Positions 1 to 6,135 of a stretch of DNA of 6,435 nt are shown here, piece after piece; positions within the stretch are counted from its first letter, which is position 1, and each line of letters starts with the position of its first letter. The stretch spans positions 1 through 6,435 of the forward strand of contig DHXL01000191.1 of NCBI GenBank assembly GCA_002415335.1, in the 5' to 3' direction. A model generated the notes under the pieces. The model saw nothing but the letters and a program-made list of their open reading frames with translations, made no database searches and was not told where the DNA came from. This stretch comes from Oxalobacteraceae bacterium UBA5157. Its GTDB lineage: Bacteria; Pseudomonadota; Gammaproteobacteria; Burkholderiales; Burkholderiaceae_D. The position numbers were made by a program, and so were the translations under genes.

Positions 1-99
1 GAGTCGGTGGCGGTATTGGTTGATGCAGTGCATCAATTGAGCCGGACCATGCACATGCAATCATATTCCGGCAAAAAGATGGAGGCAGTGCTGGCTTAG
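1..99 (+). CDS. 3' end of an unidentified upstream gene (partial)
   Basis: Frame 1 is open from the first base to a TAG at 97-99, giving 32 residues that end in KKMEAVLA. The other two forward frames close within the first 40 bases, and the codons look like those of neighbouring genes. The mixed hydrophobic and charged composition resembles the helical C-terminal tail of many cytoplasmic proteins, but I do not recognise the family. No terminator-like hairpin follows the stop. The regulator box at 117-130 starts only 17 bases downstream, so a new transcription unit probably begins there. Confidence 0.5.
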   Translation, partial: ESVAVLVDAVHQLSRTMHMQSYSGKKMEAVLA

Positions 100-116
100 T
101 TCCACTTGGCAGAAAA

Positions 117-130
117 TTGATCTAGATCAT
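117..130 (+). promoter_or_regulatory. FNR/Dnr-type box upstream of the Crp/Fnr gene
   Basis: TTGATCTAGATCAT matches the FNR/Anr/Dnr consensus TTGAT-N4-ATCAA at every fixed position except the last. Its core TGATCTAGATCA (118-129) is a perfect 12-bp palindrome. The regulator encoded just downstream has the E-x-x-S-R recognition-helix pattern known in FNR to read TTGAT half-sites, so autoregulation or control by a sister FNR-type protein is likely. The centre (between 123 and 124) is 41.5 bp upstream of a predicted start near 165, the classical class II activator position. The site match is seen directly; the regulation is inferred. Confidence 0.65.
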
Positions 131-151
131 GCAACGCTCGTGTCATGTCGT

Positions 152-157
152 TACCAT
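152..157 (+). promoter_or_regulatory. Candidate -10 element of the FNR-box promoter
   Basis: TACCAT shares four of six positions with TATAAT. If transcription starts near 164-165, the FNR box lies at about -41.5 and no -35 hexamer is needed, as in activator-dependent class II promoters. It would give a 5' leader of about 100 nt before the ATG at 264. This is inference from spacing. Confidence 0.35.
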
Positions 158-169
158 GAGTCCTCATGG
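154..169. repeat. Short perfect inverted repeat over the predicted start site
   Basis: CCATGAG (154-160) and CTCATGG (163-169) are perfect 7-bp inverted arms separated by TC. The repeat overlaps the end of the candidate -10 element and the predicted transcription start, a common place for a repressor operator. As RNA it would form only a small hairpin at the 5' end. No binding protein can be named. Confidence 0.35.
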
Positions 170-263
170 CATCGGGCAGGATGACCGAGATGCGTCGATG
201 CGCGCATCGGAGTTGCCGGGCAGATGTTTGAATAATCAGATTGCGACGCTTGAACTGACGCCG

Positions 264-941
264 ATGAATGACGCTACGCAAAACTTGAAAAGCATTCTGG
301 CGAACAGTTCATTGTTCGGGATGCTCGACGAGCGGCAGCTTGACGAAGTAGTCGGCCATACCACCTCGATGCGGGTCGATGCGCATCTTTCCGTAGTGAA
401 CCAGGGTGATCCGCCGGAAGGGACATTTTGGGTGGTGTACGGACAAGTGAAGGTCGTCTTGTACACCAAGCAGGGGAGCGAAAAGACGCTGGAGATACTG
501 GGTCGGAATACCTGTTTCGGATTAGGTGAGATGCTGCTCGAACGGCCTCATCTGGCTTGCGTCAAGACCACGATCGACTCGATGCTGCTGCATACCGATC
601 GCGATGTGATGTTGCAGGTTGCCAAGGAAAATTTTGTCTTCGCCCGCGAATTGATGACCTGTGTCGGACGCCAGTTCTATGGGTTGGTACGGGACATCGA
701 GAGTTATTCCCAAACCGCCAAGCAGCGGCTGGTCGGCTACTTGCTGCGACAAAGCCAGAACGAGACCAGCGACTACATTGAACTGGTTGCCAATAAATCA
801 TTGATCGCGTCGAGGCTCAGCCTGACGCCGGAAACGCTGTCCCGTCTGTTTCATGACCTCGTCGAGGAACGATTGATTTCGATTTCTGGACGACGGATAA
901 GGATACTCGACTACGAAAAAATGTCGTCGTTGCTCGCATAG
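264..941 (+). CDS. Crp/Fnr family transcriptional regulator, Dnr-like
   Basis: This 225-residue protein has an N-terminal cyclic-nucleotide-binding-like beta-roll (about residues 10-120, starting SILANSSLFGMLDERQLDEV), a long dimerisation helix (about 125-160) and a C-terminal winged helix. The recognition helix contains TPETLSRLF, keeping the Glu, Ser and Arg that FNR uses to contact TTGAT. The N-terminal FNR cysteine cluster for an iron-sulfur centre is absent. From memory, the sequence resembles Pseudomonas Dnr, a haem-dependent nitric oxide sensor, most clearly in LVGYLL and ETLSRLFHDL. The frame is open back to an ATG at 129, but that codon lies inside the FNR box; the ATG at 264 gives the usual family length and alignment. 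No clear ribosome binding site precedes 264, so an intermediate start (198 or a TTG at 228) is possible. It probably regulates itself and perhaps the GGDEF-EAL gene 66 bp downstream. Family is secure; the ligand is inferred. Confidence 0.88.
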   Translation: MNDATQNLKSILANSSLFGMLDERQLDEVVGHTTSMRVDAHLSVVNQGDPPEGTFWVVYGQVKVVLYTKQGSEKTLEILGRNTCFGLGEMLLERPHLACVKTTIDSMLLHTDRDVMLQVAKENFVFARELMTCVGRQFYGLVRDIESYSQTAKQRLVGYLLRQSQNETSDYIELVANKSLIASRLSLTPETLSRLFHDLVEERLISISGRRIRILDYEKMSSLLA

Positions 942-1007
942 CTTGCCCGTGAGCGGCGGTCAGGAGCCGAGGCGTTTCCCGAAGAATTTCGACATTGGGC
1001 AGATAGC

Positions 1008-3194
1008 ATGCCAAAAAAACCAAGTACTGTTGATGCGCACACACTGACTATTGATACGCCGCCGGGCCACCTCGAGCTACTGGACCTGACGGTCCGGAAC
1101 TTGCGCGCAAGCGAAGCGAAGCTACAGCAAAGCGAGGCACGTTTTCATAGTCTCGCCACGTTGTCATTCGATTCGTATTGGGAGCAAGACGAGTCTTTGC
1201 GGTTCACCCAATTTTTGGGTTCGAGCGTTGATCAACTCGGCATCACGGCTGATGCATTGATGTGCCAGACCGGCTGGGATATTCCGGGGGTGCGCTGGAA
1301 TGTGCCTGAGCGCACGGTATTGGAAGAACGGCTGGCGGCCAGGGAGCCGTTTCGCGATGCTATCTGCAGCTGGATCGACGCCGATGGCGCGCGACGCCAT
1401 TTCCAAATAAGCGGCGAGCCGAAATTCGATCTGTCCGGCCGCTTCACGGGGTATCGCGGCATCGGCAACGATGTCACGGACCGGGTGCACCGCGACGATG
1501 ATCAGCGGCGTTTTCGTTCGGCGATCGATGCCACGGCTGATGCAATTTTTTTGCTGGACCGAGCCACACTGCGTTTTACGGACGTCAACGACACCGCTTG
1601 CCGTATGCTCGGATACAGCCTTCAGGAACTGCTTGCGCTGGGGCCGATGGAGCTCGGAGCCGGCTCGCGCGACTATATTGGCGGCATTTACGACGACCTG
1701 ATCAGCGGCAGCGCGGCATACAAGGTTACCGAACTGTGGCTGCAACGCAGGGATGGCTCACGTTTTCCGGTCGAGATCCATCGTCAGGCACATCGCTCGG
1801 ACGATGGCTGGACCATCGTCGCCGTCGCGCGCGATATCACCGAACGCAAAGAGGCCGAGGGCCGGCTGCGGCAACTGGCGCATTATGATCAGCTCACCGG
1901 CCTTCCCAACCGGACCCTGTTTTACGATTCACTCAAGAGCACGCTTGTGCTCGCCGAGCAGCGTCACCTCGGCGTCGGCGTATTGCTGATCGACCTGGAT
2001 CGCTTCAAGAACGTTAACGACACGCTCGGCCATTCGACCGGGGACGAGCTCTTGCGGCAGGTGAGCCAACGGCTGATGAAGTGTGTGCGGGCCAAGGATA
2101 CCATCGGACGCCTGGGCGGCGACGAGTTTGCATTAATACTGTCCGATGCGGGAAATGTGCACAGTGCCTCAATCGTAGCCAACAAGGTGATGAGAGCCTT
2201 CCGTCAGCCCTTCACCCTGGAGGGCCGCGAGGTAACCATGACGGCCAGCATCGGTCTCACCGTGTACCCGACCGATGCGTTGGAAGCCGACACGCTGATC
2301 AAATACGCCGATTCCGCAATGTATGAAGCGAAGGACGCCGGACGCAATACCTTCCGTTTCTATACTGAGGATATGAATTCCAGAATGCTGCAAAAATGCG
2401 CTCTGGAAGATGACTTGCGCAGGGCAATCGAGCATGATGAGTTTGTCTTGTACTACCAGCCGAAGATGCAGGTCGACACCGGCGAGTGGAGCGGAGTTGA
2501 GGCGCTGATCCGCTGGAACCGGCCTGGACACGGGCTGGTGTCGCCCGCCGTCTTCGTTCCCGCACTGGAAGAAACCGGCTTGATCGTGCCGGTGGGAGCG
2601 TGGGTCATCAATGCCGCATGCAGGAAAATCAGCAATTGGGAGCACGCAGGAATCGGCCCGATTCCCGTGGCGGTGAACGTCTCCGGAAGACAGTTCCTCC
2701 ATGAGGGGCTTGCAGCGACAATCGAAGCGGCGATACGCAGGTATCGGATTGAACCGTCGTTACTGGAGATTGAAATAACGGAAAGTTCCCTGATGTCGAA
2801 TGCCGAACACACCGTCGATGTTCTGCAGGATTTGAAAGCGCTGGGCATCCGGATATCGATCGACGATTTTGGCACCGGTTATTCCAGCCTGGCTTACCTG
2901 AAGCGCTTTCCGATTGACAAGCTCAAGATCGACATCGCTTTCATCCGCGATGTCACCACCAATGAGGATGACGCCGCCATCACGGCAGCCATCATCAACA
3001 TGGCGCACAGCCTGAAGCTGAAGGTGATTGCCGAAGGCGTCGAGACGCTGGAACAATTGGAATTCCTGCGCACGCACCGCTGTGACGAGATCCAGGGGTA
3101 TTATTTTTCGCGGCCGCTGCCTGCGCCGGAACTGAAGAAATTGCGTCAATCGTCGCGTGTCGGTCGCTCTGGCGGGCCGGCGGCGATCTGCTGA
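1008..3194 (+). CDS. PAS-PAS-GGDEF-EAL cyclic-di-GMP signalling protein
   Basis: This 728-residue protein is predicted to make and/or degrade cyclic-di-GMP. The order is a short coiled coil (about 22-45), PAS 1 (about 46-162), PAS 2 (about 168-284), GGDEF (about 286-450) and EAL (about 462-710). The GGDEF motif is intact at 370-374, and the product-inhibition RxxD site (RAKD, 361-364) sits five residues before it. The EAL domain keeps its expected metal and catalytic residues: E498 of EAL, N557 of VNVS, E589 of EITE, D619-D620 of DDFGTGYSS, K640, E676/E679 of AEGVE and Q696 of IQGYY. Neither domain looks degenerate. There is no signal peptide or transmembrane segment, so the protein is cytoplasmic, and the PAS domains are the likely sensors (ligand unknown). 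The ATG at 1008 has only a weak upstream Shine-Dalgarno (GGGCAG). It lies 66 bp behind the Dnr-like gene in the same orientation, probably one operon. Which activity dominates cannot be read from sequence. Confidence 0.95.
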   Translation: MPKKPSTVDAHTLTIDTPPGHLELLDLTVRNLRASEAKLQQSEARFHSLATLSFDSYWEQDESLRFTQFLGSSVDQLGITADALMCQTGWDIPGVRWNVPERTVLEERLAAREPFRDAICSWIDADGARRHFQISGEPKFDLSGRFTGYRGIGNDVTDRVHRDDDQRRFRSAIDATADAIFLLDRATLRFTDVNDTACRMLGYSLQELLALGPMELGAGSRDYIGGIYDDLISGSAAYKVTELWLQRRDGSRFPVEIHRQAHRSDDGWTIVAVARDITERKEAEGRLRQLAHYDQLTGLPNRTLFYDSLKSTLVLAEQRHLGVGVLLIDLDRFKNVNDTLGHSTGDELLRQVSQRLMKCVRAKDTIGRLGGDEFALILSDAGNVHSASIVANKVMRAFRQPFTLEGREVTMTASIGLTVYPTDALEADTLIKYADSAMYEAKDAGRNTFRFYTEDMNSRMLQKCALEDDLRRAIEHDEFVLYYQPKMQVDTGEWSGVEALIRWNRPGHGLVSPAVFVPALEETGLIVPVGAWVINAACRKISNWEHAGIGPIPVAVNVSGRQFLHEGLAATIEAAIRRYRIEPSLLEIEITESSLMSNAEHTVDVLQDLKALGIRISIDDFGTGYSSLAYLKRFPIDKLKIDIAFIRDVTTNEDDAAITAAIINMAHSLKLKVIAEGVETLEQLEFLRTHRCDEIQGYYFSRPLPAPELKKLRQSSRVGRSGGPAAIC

Positions 3195-3210
3195 TAGAGC
3201 CGCAGTAGTC

Positions 3211-3459
3211 CTACTGGCCTTCGCAGATGATCGTCGTTACGTACAATTTTGCCGAATCTTTTTTGGTGGCAGCCCATTCGACCACTTGCTGCGCCTCGGC
3301 GATCGTCATCACCGACGCCTTCTCTATATTTCGAATAAAAGACACACCCTCAAACTCGCCGGTCTTGCTCCGCATTGCCTTGGCGTAGACGGGCACGTCC
3401 TTTTCGGTTTCGTTGATTTTTCGTTGCCGCACGAGGTAGCGTTTGTCGATCGGAGCCAT
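3211..3459 (-). CDS. Small conserved-looking hypothetical protein (82 aa)
   Basis: I do not recognise this family. From ATG 3459 the product is 82 residues, starting MAPIDKRYLVRQRK and ending YVTTIICEGQ. It has no signal peptide or membrane segment, is charged, and has an alternating helix/strand pattern (helix around MTIAEAQQVVEWA, a final hydrophobic strand KLYVTTII), suggesting a small soluble alpha/beta domain. Codon third positions in the first half are mostly G or C, as in its neighbours, while the opposite-strand frame reads as an Arg/His-rich shadow. The start is uncertain: the frame stays open upstream to 3765, with another ATG at 3600, and no good Shine-Dalgarno precedes 3459. It converges on the GGDEF-EAL gene, with only 16 bp between stops, and is divergent from the lipoprotein pair. 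Confidence 0.6.
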   Translation of the reverse strand: MAPIDKRYLVRQRKINETEKDVPVYAKAMRSKTGEFEGVSFIRNIEKASVMTIAEAQQVVEWAATKKDSAKLYVTTIICEGQ

Positions 3460-3796
3460 GGGAATTCGTATGAATCGTTCAATGAAAAAATTCTTGGATC
3501 GGCGGCCGGCTTCGCGCTCGCCATAGCCGGCATCCGTGCGCAGAGGCAAAATAATGCTAAAGTTGCAAAGTCCGGCGGGTCGGGCAACGGAAGTAATCAT
3601 GTTCGGCAGTATAGCGAATTTTCCCCTCAACCCACCGCTTGGCAGGTTCCCGGGATTCGCGTCCGTGATGCGCAATGATACAAAAAATTTGACCCGGGCA
3701 GCGCCAGATGTAAGAAAATGCGCAGGCTTGCCCGTGCCGCAGGCCGAAAATGGCAATCCTGACAATTCCCGATATCACGTTCCTTTTGAGATGCTT
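3460..3796. other. Divergent intergenic region between the small gene and the lipoprotein pair
   Basis: The region separates the minus-strand small gene from the plus-strand lipoproteins and probably holds both promoters. Facing right, TTGACC (3689-3694) and TAAGAA (3711-3716) are separated by 16 bp and could serve the lipoproteins, but the -10 match is weak. Facing left, TATACT (3613 to 3608) is a good -10 without a well-spaced -35; it would start RNA near 3601, directly at an in-frame ATG at 3600. Long frames cross this stretch on both strands, but their composition is not convincing as coding sequence. Confidence 0.4.
3689..3716 (+). promoter_or_regulatory. Candidate promoter for the lipoprotein pair
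   Basis: TTGACC matches the sigma-70 -35 hexamer at five of six positions. A weak -10 (TAAGAA) follows after 16 bp. Transcription would start near 3723, giving a leader of about 74 nt before the ATG at 3797. Prediction by eye only. Confidence 0.3.
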
Positions 3797-4387
3797 ATGA
3801 ATACATTACGGTTATATTCGCGCCTGCTTGCAACGCTGCTCTGTGCAATCGGACTAGCGGCTTGCGGGGGCAGCACCACCACGATCACGATCGGCGGTGC
3901 GATCAACGGCTTGACCACAAGCGGGCTCACGCTGTCCAACGGCGTCAACACAGTGGCGCCGGCTGCGAATGCGACTTCCTACACTTTTTCGGGATCGGTC
4001 AACCAGGGTTCAACGTACGCCATTGCCGTGCTGGTGGAACCCACCGGATTGACCTGCACCTTTGCCGGTAAGACGAACGCATTCACGGGCGTCGCCGGAG
4101 GCGAAAATGTGACCAATGCGGACCTCACGTGCGTGCAGAGCGCCTTCAATCTGGGCGGCACCGTCACCGGATTGACCACTGACGGATTGGTCCTGGCCGA
4201 CGGCAACTCAACCGTCGCCATTCCCGCCAATGCCACGACGTTCACGTTCGCACCCGCCAAGATCGTCACCGGCTTTGCGTATGGCATCACGGTGCTGAGC
4301 CAGCCGGCGGGCCTGACCTGCAGCGTCGCCAACGGGATCGGAATCGCGGGCACAACCGACGTGAGTGTGTCGGTAAGCTGTGTTTAA
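3797..4387 (+). CDS. Lipoprotein with two Cys-paired ~80-residue repeats (copy 1)
   Basis: This 196-residue protein starts with a lipoprotein signal peptide: Arg4 and Arg9, a hydrophobic core, then lipobox LAAC with the lipidated cysteine at C23. Residue +2 is Gly, not Asp, so sorting to the outer membrane is expected. The mature part is two copies of one domain (about 31-112 and 118-195). Each opens with a GG-(A/T)-(I/V)-x-GLT-x-x-GL pattern, has ANAT-x-(Y/F)-TF in the middle, and a P-x-GLTC motif before a closing cysteine. The pairs C87/C112 and C175/C195 probably form one disulfide per domain. Gly, Thr, Ser and Val richness with short strands suggests an Ig-like beta-sandwich. ATG 3797 is preferred over 3791 because GAG at 3788-3790 lies six bases upstream of it. 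Similar glycine-rich repeats occur in uncharacterised betaproteobacterial surface proteins (from memory); function is unknown. The paralogue follows after 45 bp. Confidence 0.85.
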   Translation: MNTLRLYSRLLATLLCAIGLAACGGSTTTITIGGAINGLTTSGLTLSNGVNTVAPAANATSYTFSGSVNQGSTYAIAVLVEPTGLTCTFAGKTNAFTGVAGGENVTNADLTCVQSAFNLGGTVTGLTTDGLVLADGNSTVAIPANATTFTFAPAKIVTGFAYGITVLSQPAGLTCSVANGIGIAGTTDVSVSVSCV

Positions 4388-5005
4388 TCAATTGATGGCA
4401 TGACTCTCCTGAGTCGATTCTTGGAAAGATTTATGAAGACATTTTTACGGTATTTGCGTATCTCATCTCTGGCGCTGACTTGCGCGATCGGACTGGCGGC
4501 CTGCGGCGGATATTCGGCATTGACGCTGGGCGGCACTGTCAGCGGACTCACCAATAGCGGACTGGTTCTGGCCAATGGCGGCGACACGGTCAGCGTGCCG
4601 GCCAACGTCACATCCTATGCGTTCCCGAACCAGATTAATGTCGGCGCCTCGTTTCACGTCACGATTCAAAGCCAGCCGCAGCATATGACTTGCGCAGTGA
4701 TCGATATTTCGGGCACGGCCGGCACGACGTCGACCACCAATATCAACGTCGCCTGCGCGCAAAATTCGTACGCGGTGGGCGGCACGGTGAGCGGCTTGAC
4801 TGCGGGCGGATTGGTGCTGATCAACGGCGCCGATGTCGTTACGATCGCCGCCAACGCAACGGTATTCACCATGCCGGCCAAGGTGCCGGACGGGTCTGTC
4901 TACGGCATCGCGGTGCTGACCCAGCCGACCGGCTTGACCTGCAGTGTCGTCAACGGCACCGCGTATATGGCGGAGGCGGCGGTGACCAGCGTGCAGGTAA
5001 TCTGC
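3887..5005 (+). repeat. Four copies of a ~78-residue two-cysteine domain across the two lipoproteins
   Basis: Copies lie at 3887-4132, 4148-4381, 4523-4756 and 4772-5005. Three are 78 codons long; the first is 82 because of a small insertion between its two cysteines. Shared features in order are GGxVxGLT, GL-(V/T)-L-x-NG or DG, a Val/Ala-rich strand, AN-(A/V)-T, a G-x-x-(Y/F) turn, TC, and a final cysteine. Similarity is still visible in DNA at the start of copies 2 to 4 (GGCGGCAC followed by a variable GTCA/GTGA). The pattern implies one internal domain duplication before a whole-gene duplication. Confidence 0.75.
4402..4415. repeat. Small inverted repeat between the lipoprotein genes
   Basis: GACTC (4402-4406) and GAGTC (4411-4415) flank TCCT, forming a 5-bp stem with a 4-nt loop 17 bases before the second lipoprotein's ATG. 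There is no T tract, so it is not an intrinsic terminator. It might affect mRNA stability or the relative expression of the two genes, but could be chance. Confidence 0.25.
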
Positions 5006-5017
5006 GTGCCGGTCTGA
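4433..5017 (+). CDS. Lipoprotein with two Cys-paired ~78-residue repeats (copy 2)
   Basis: This 194-residue paralogue of the preceding gene has a signal peptide with Lys2, Arg6 and Arg9, a hydrophobic core ending in CAIGLAACGG (shared word for word with copy 1) and a lipobox LAAC with C24. Gly follows, so outer-membrane sorting is expected. Two domains (about 31-108 and 114-191) are in exact register, 83 residues apart. The cysteine pairs are C87/C108 and C170/C191. In domain 1 the P-x-GLTC motif has diverged to PQHMTC but the cysteine is kept. The ATG at 4433 follows GGAAAG (4423-4428); an in-frame ATG at 4400 would add 11 residues before the signal peptide and is less likely. It is almost certainly co-transcribed with copy 1. 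Function is unknown; an anchored extracytoplasmic adhesion, scaffold or envelope role is a guess. Confidence 0.85.
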   Translation: MKTFLRYLRISSLALTCAIGLAACGGYSALTLGGTVSGLTNSGLVLANGGDTVSVPANVTSYAFPNQINVGASFHVTIQSQPQHMTCAVIDISGTAGTTSTTNINVACAQNSYAVGGTVSGLTAGGLVLINGADVVTIAANATVFTMPAKVPDGSVYGIAVLTQPTGLTCSVVNGTAYMAEAAVTSVQVICVPV

Positions 5018-5096
5018 CCGCCTTCCGCTTCGCGGTATTGAAGGCCGCTTCGCGCATCACCGGCACGGTGCGCAAAGCGTCCGCCGTTCGACACTC

Positions 5097-5112
5097 TCAT
5101 GCCGCGGCATGA
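5097..5112. terminator. Perfect 16-bp palindrome, weak terminator candidate after the lipoproteins
   Basis: TCATGCCGCGGCATGA is a perfect palindrome 80 bp after the second lipoprotein stop. In RNA it gives a 6-bp stem with a CGCG loop, followed only by TTTC rather than a real T tract. A second small hairpin (CACCG at 5058-5062 with CGGTG at 5066-5070) precedes it. Together they could mark the 3' end of the lipoprotein transcript, but the palindrome could also be a protein-binding site. Confidence 0.3.
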
Positions 5113-5131
5113 TTTCATCGACACGCCAGTT

Positions 5132-5151
5132 CGGATGGCTGACGGATGGCT
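5132..5151 (+). repeat. Tandem direct repeat with 11-bp period
   Basis: CGGATGGCT occurs at 5132-5140 and again at 5143-5151, separated by GA. The 11-bp period is close to one DNA helical turn, so a regulator could bind both copies on one face. It sits 30 bp upstream of the large inverted repeat. Chance or a small slippage duplication is also possible. Confidence 0.35.
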
Positions 5152-5180
5152 ACTCCCAGGCACCAGCGGGAGTTGATGGC

Positions 5181-5216
5181 GCACAATATAAATCAATCGA
5201 TTGATTTGTATTGTGC
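5181..5216. promoter_or_regulatory. 36-bp inverted repeat, probable operator of the SDR gene
   Basis: Seventeen of 18 symmetric positions pair around a centre between 5198 and 5199; the only mismatch is T5189 against G5208. The core AATCAATCGATTGATT is exactly palindromic and the ends are GCACAAT and ATTGTGC. The right arm includes the candidate -35 hexamer of the SDR promoter, so a bound dimer would compete with RNA polymerase. The size and shape suit a homodimeric helix-turn-helix repressor such as TetR or MarR type, but no such gene is in the window, so the regulator is unknown. The dyad is direct observation; the operator role is inferred. Confidence 0.65.
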
Positions 5217-5240
5217 CGGCGTTCGCGTTCGACCTACAAT
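5211..5240 (+). promoter_or_regulatory. Candidate sigma-70 promoter of the SDR gene
   Basis: TACAAT (5235-5240) matches the -10 consensus at five of six positions. TTGTGC (5211-5216) is a weak -35 at 18-bp spacing and forms the end of the large inverted repeat. Transcription would start near 5247, about 34 nt before the ATG, leaving room for the strong ribosome binding site. Confidence 0.5.
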
Positions 5241-5267
5241 CAAACGGATGCTTGTGCCATCAATTTT

Positions 5268-5273
5268 GAGGAG
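5268..5273 (+). promoter_or_regulatory. Strong ribosome binding site fixing the SDR start
   Basis: GAGGAG lies seven bases before the ATG at 5281. It decides against the ATGs further upstream at 5146 and 5250, which would also run through the operator and promoter. Confidence 0.8.
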
Positions 5274-5280
5274 ATCCGCC

Positions 5281-6093
<813 letters not shown>

Positions 6094-6135
6094 TGCGCTG
6101 CCGCACGGGCGGTGCAGAACGCCCGGGGCGGCGCA
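6094..6135. terminator. GC-rich two-tier hairpin filling the gap between convergent stops
   Basis: The outer arms TGCGCTGCC (6094-6102) and GGCGGCGCA (6127-6135) pair over 9 bp with one T-G wobble. After a small asymmetric internal loop, the inner arms CGGGCG (6106-6111) and CGCCCG (6120-6125) pair perfectly around an 8-nt loop. The structure fills the space between the SDR stop and the transporter stop exactly. No T tract follows on either strand, so it is not a canonical intrinsic terminator. It probably acts as a bidirectional 3'-end or stability structure. Confidence 0.5.

Noticed and set aside
129..263. N-terminal extension of the Crp/Fnr regulator from ATG 129 (45 more residues)
   Set aside because: The ATG at 129 is part of the FNR box, the extra residues do not resemble the family's N-terminus, and the extension would cover the predicted promoter.
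1164..1745. 193-codon minus-strand frame inside the GGDEF-EAL gene
   Set aside because: It is a shadow of a clearly coding region with PAS domain sequence and has no recognisable product.
2169..2702. 177-codon minus-strand frame opposite the GGDEF and EAL domains
   Set aside because: It is antisense to conserved catalytic motifs and typical of a high-GC shadow frame.
3203..3216. CAGTAG-TC-CTACTG inverted repeat between convergent stops as a terminator
   Set aside because: The stem is at most five usable base pairs with no T tract on either strand, so chance is a sufficient explanation.
3324..3587. Minus-strand frame from a TTG with a signal-peptide-like stretch (LALFCLCARMPAMASA), possibly a frameshifted start of the small gene
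   Set aside because: It has no basic N-terminus or ribosome binding site, contains two TTA codons, and loses protein-like character after the stretch; joining it to the small gene would require an unsupported frameshift.
3157..3678. Plus-strand open frame of 173 codons downstream of the GGDEF-EAL gene
   Set aside because: It overlaps the end of that gene, is rich in Arg, His and random-looking segments, has no domain I recognise, and lies opposite the more protein-like minus-strand frame.
4387..4396. ATCAATTGAT palindrome at the stop codon of the first lipoprotein
   Set aside because: A 10-bp AT-rich palindrome is common by chance and no promoter is associated with it.
5192..5205. TTGAT and ATCAA half-sites within the SDR dyad as an FNR box
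   Set aside because: The half-sites are everted (ATCAA-N4-TTGAT), the reverse of the FNR arrangement, so they do not form an FNR site.
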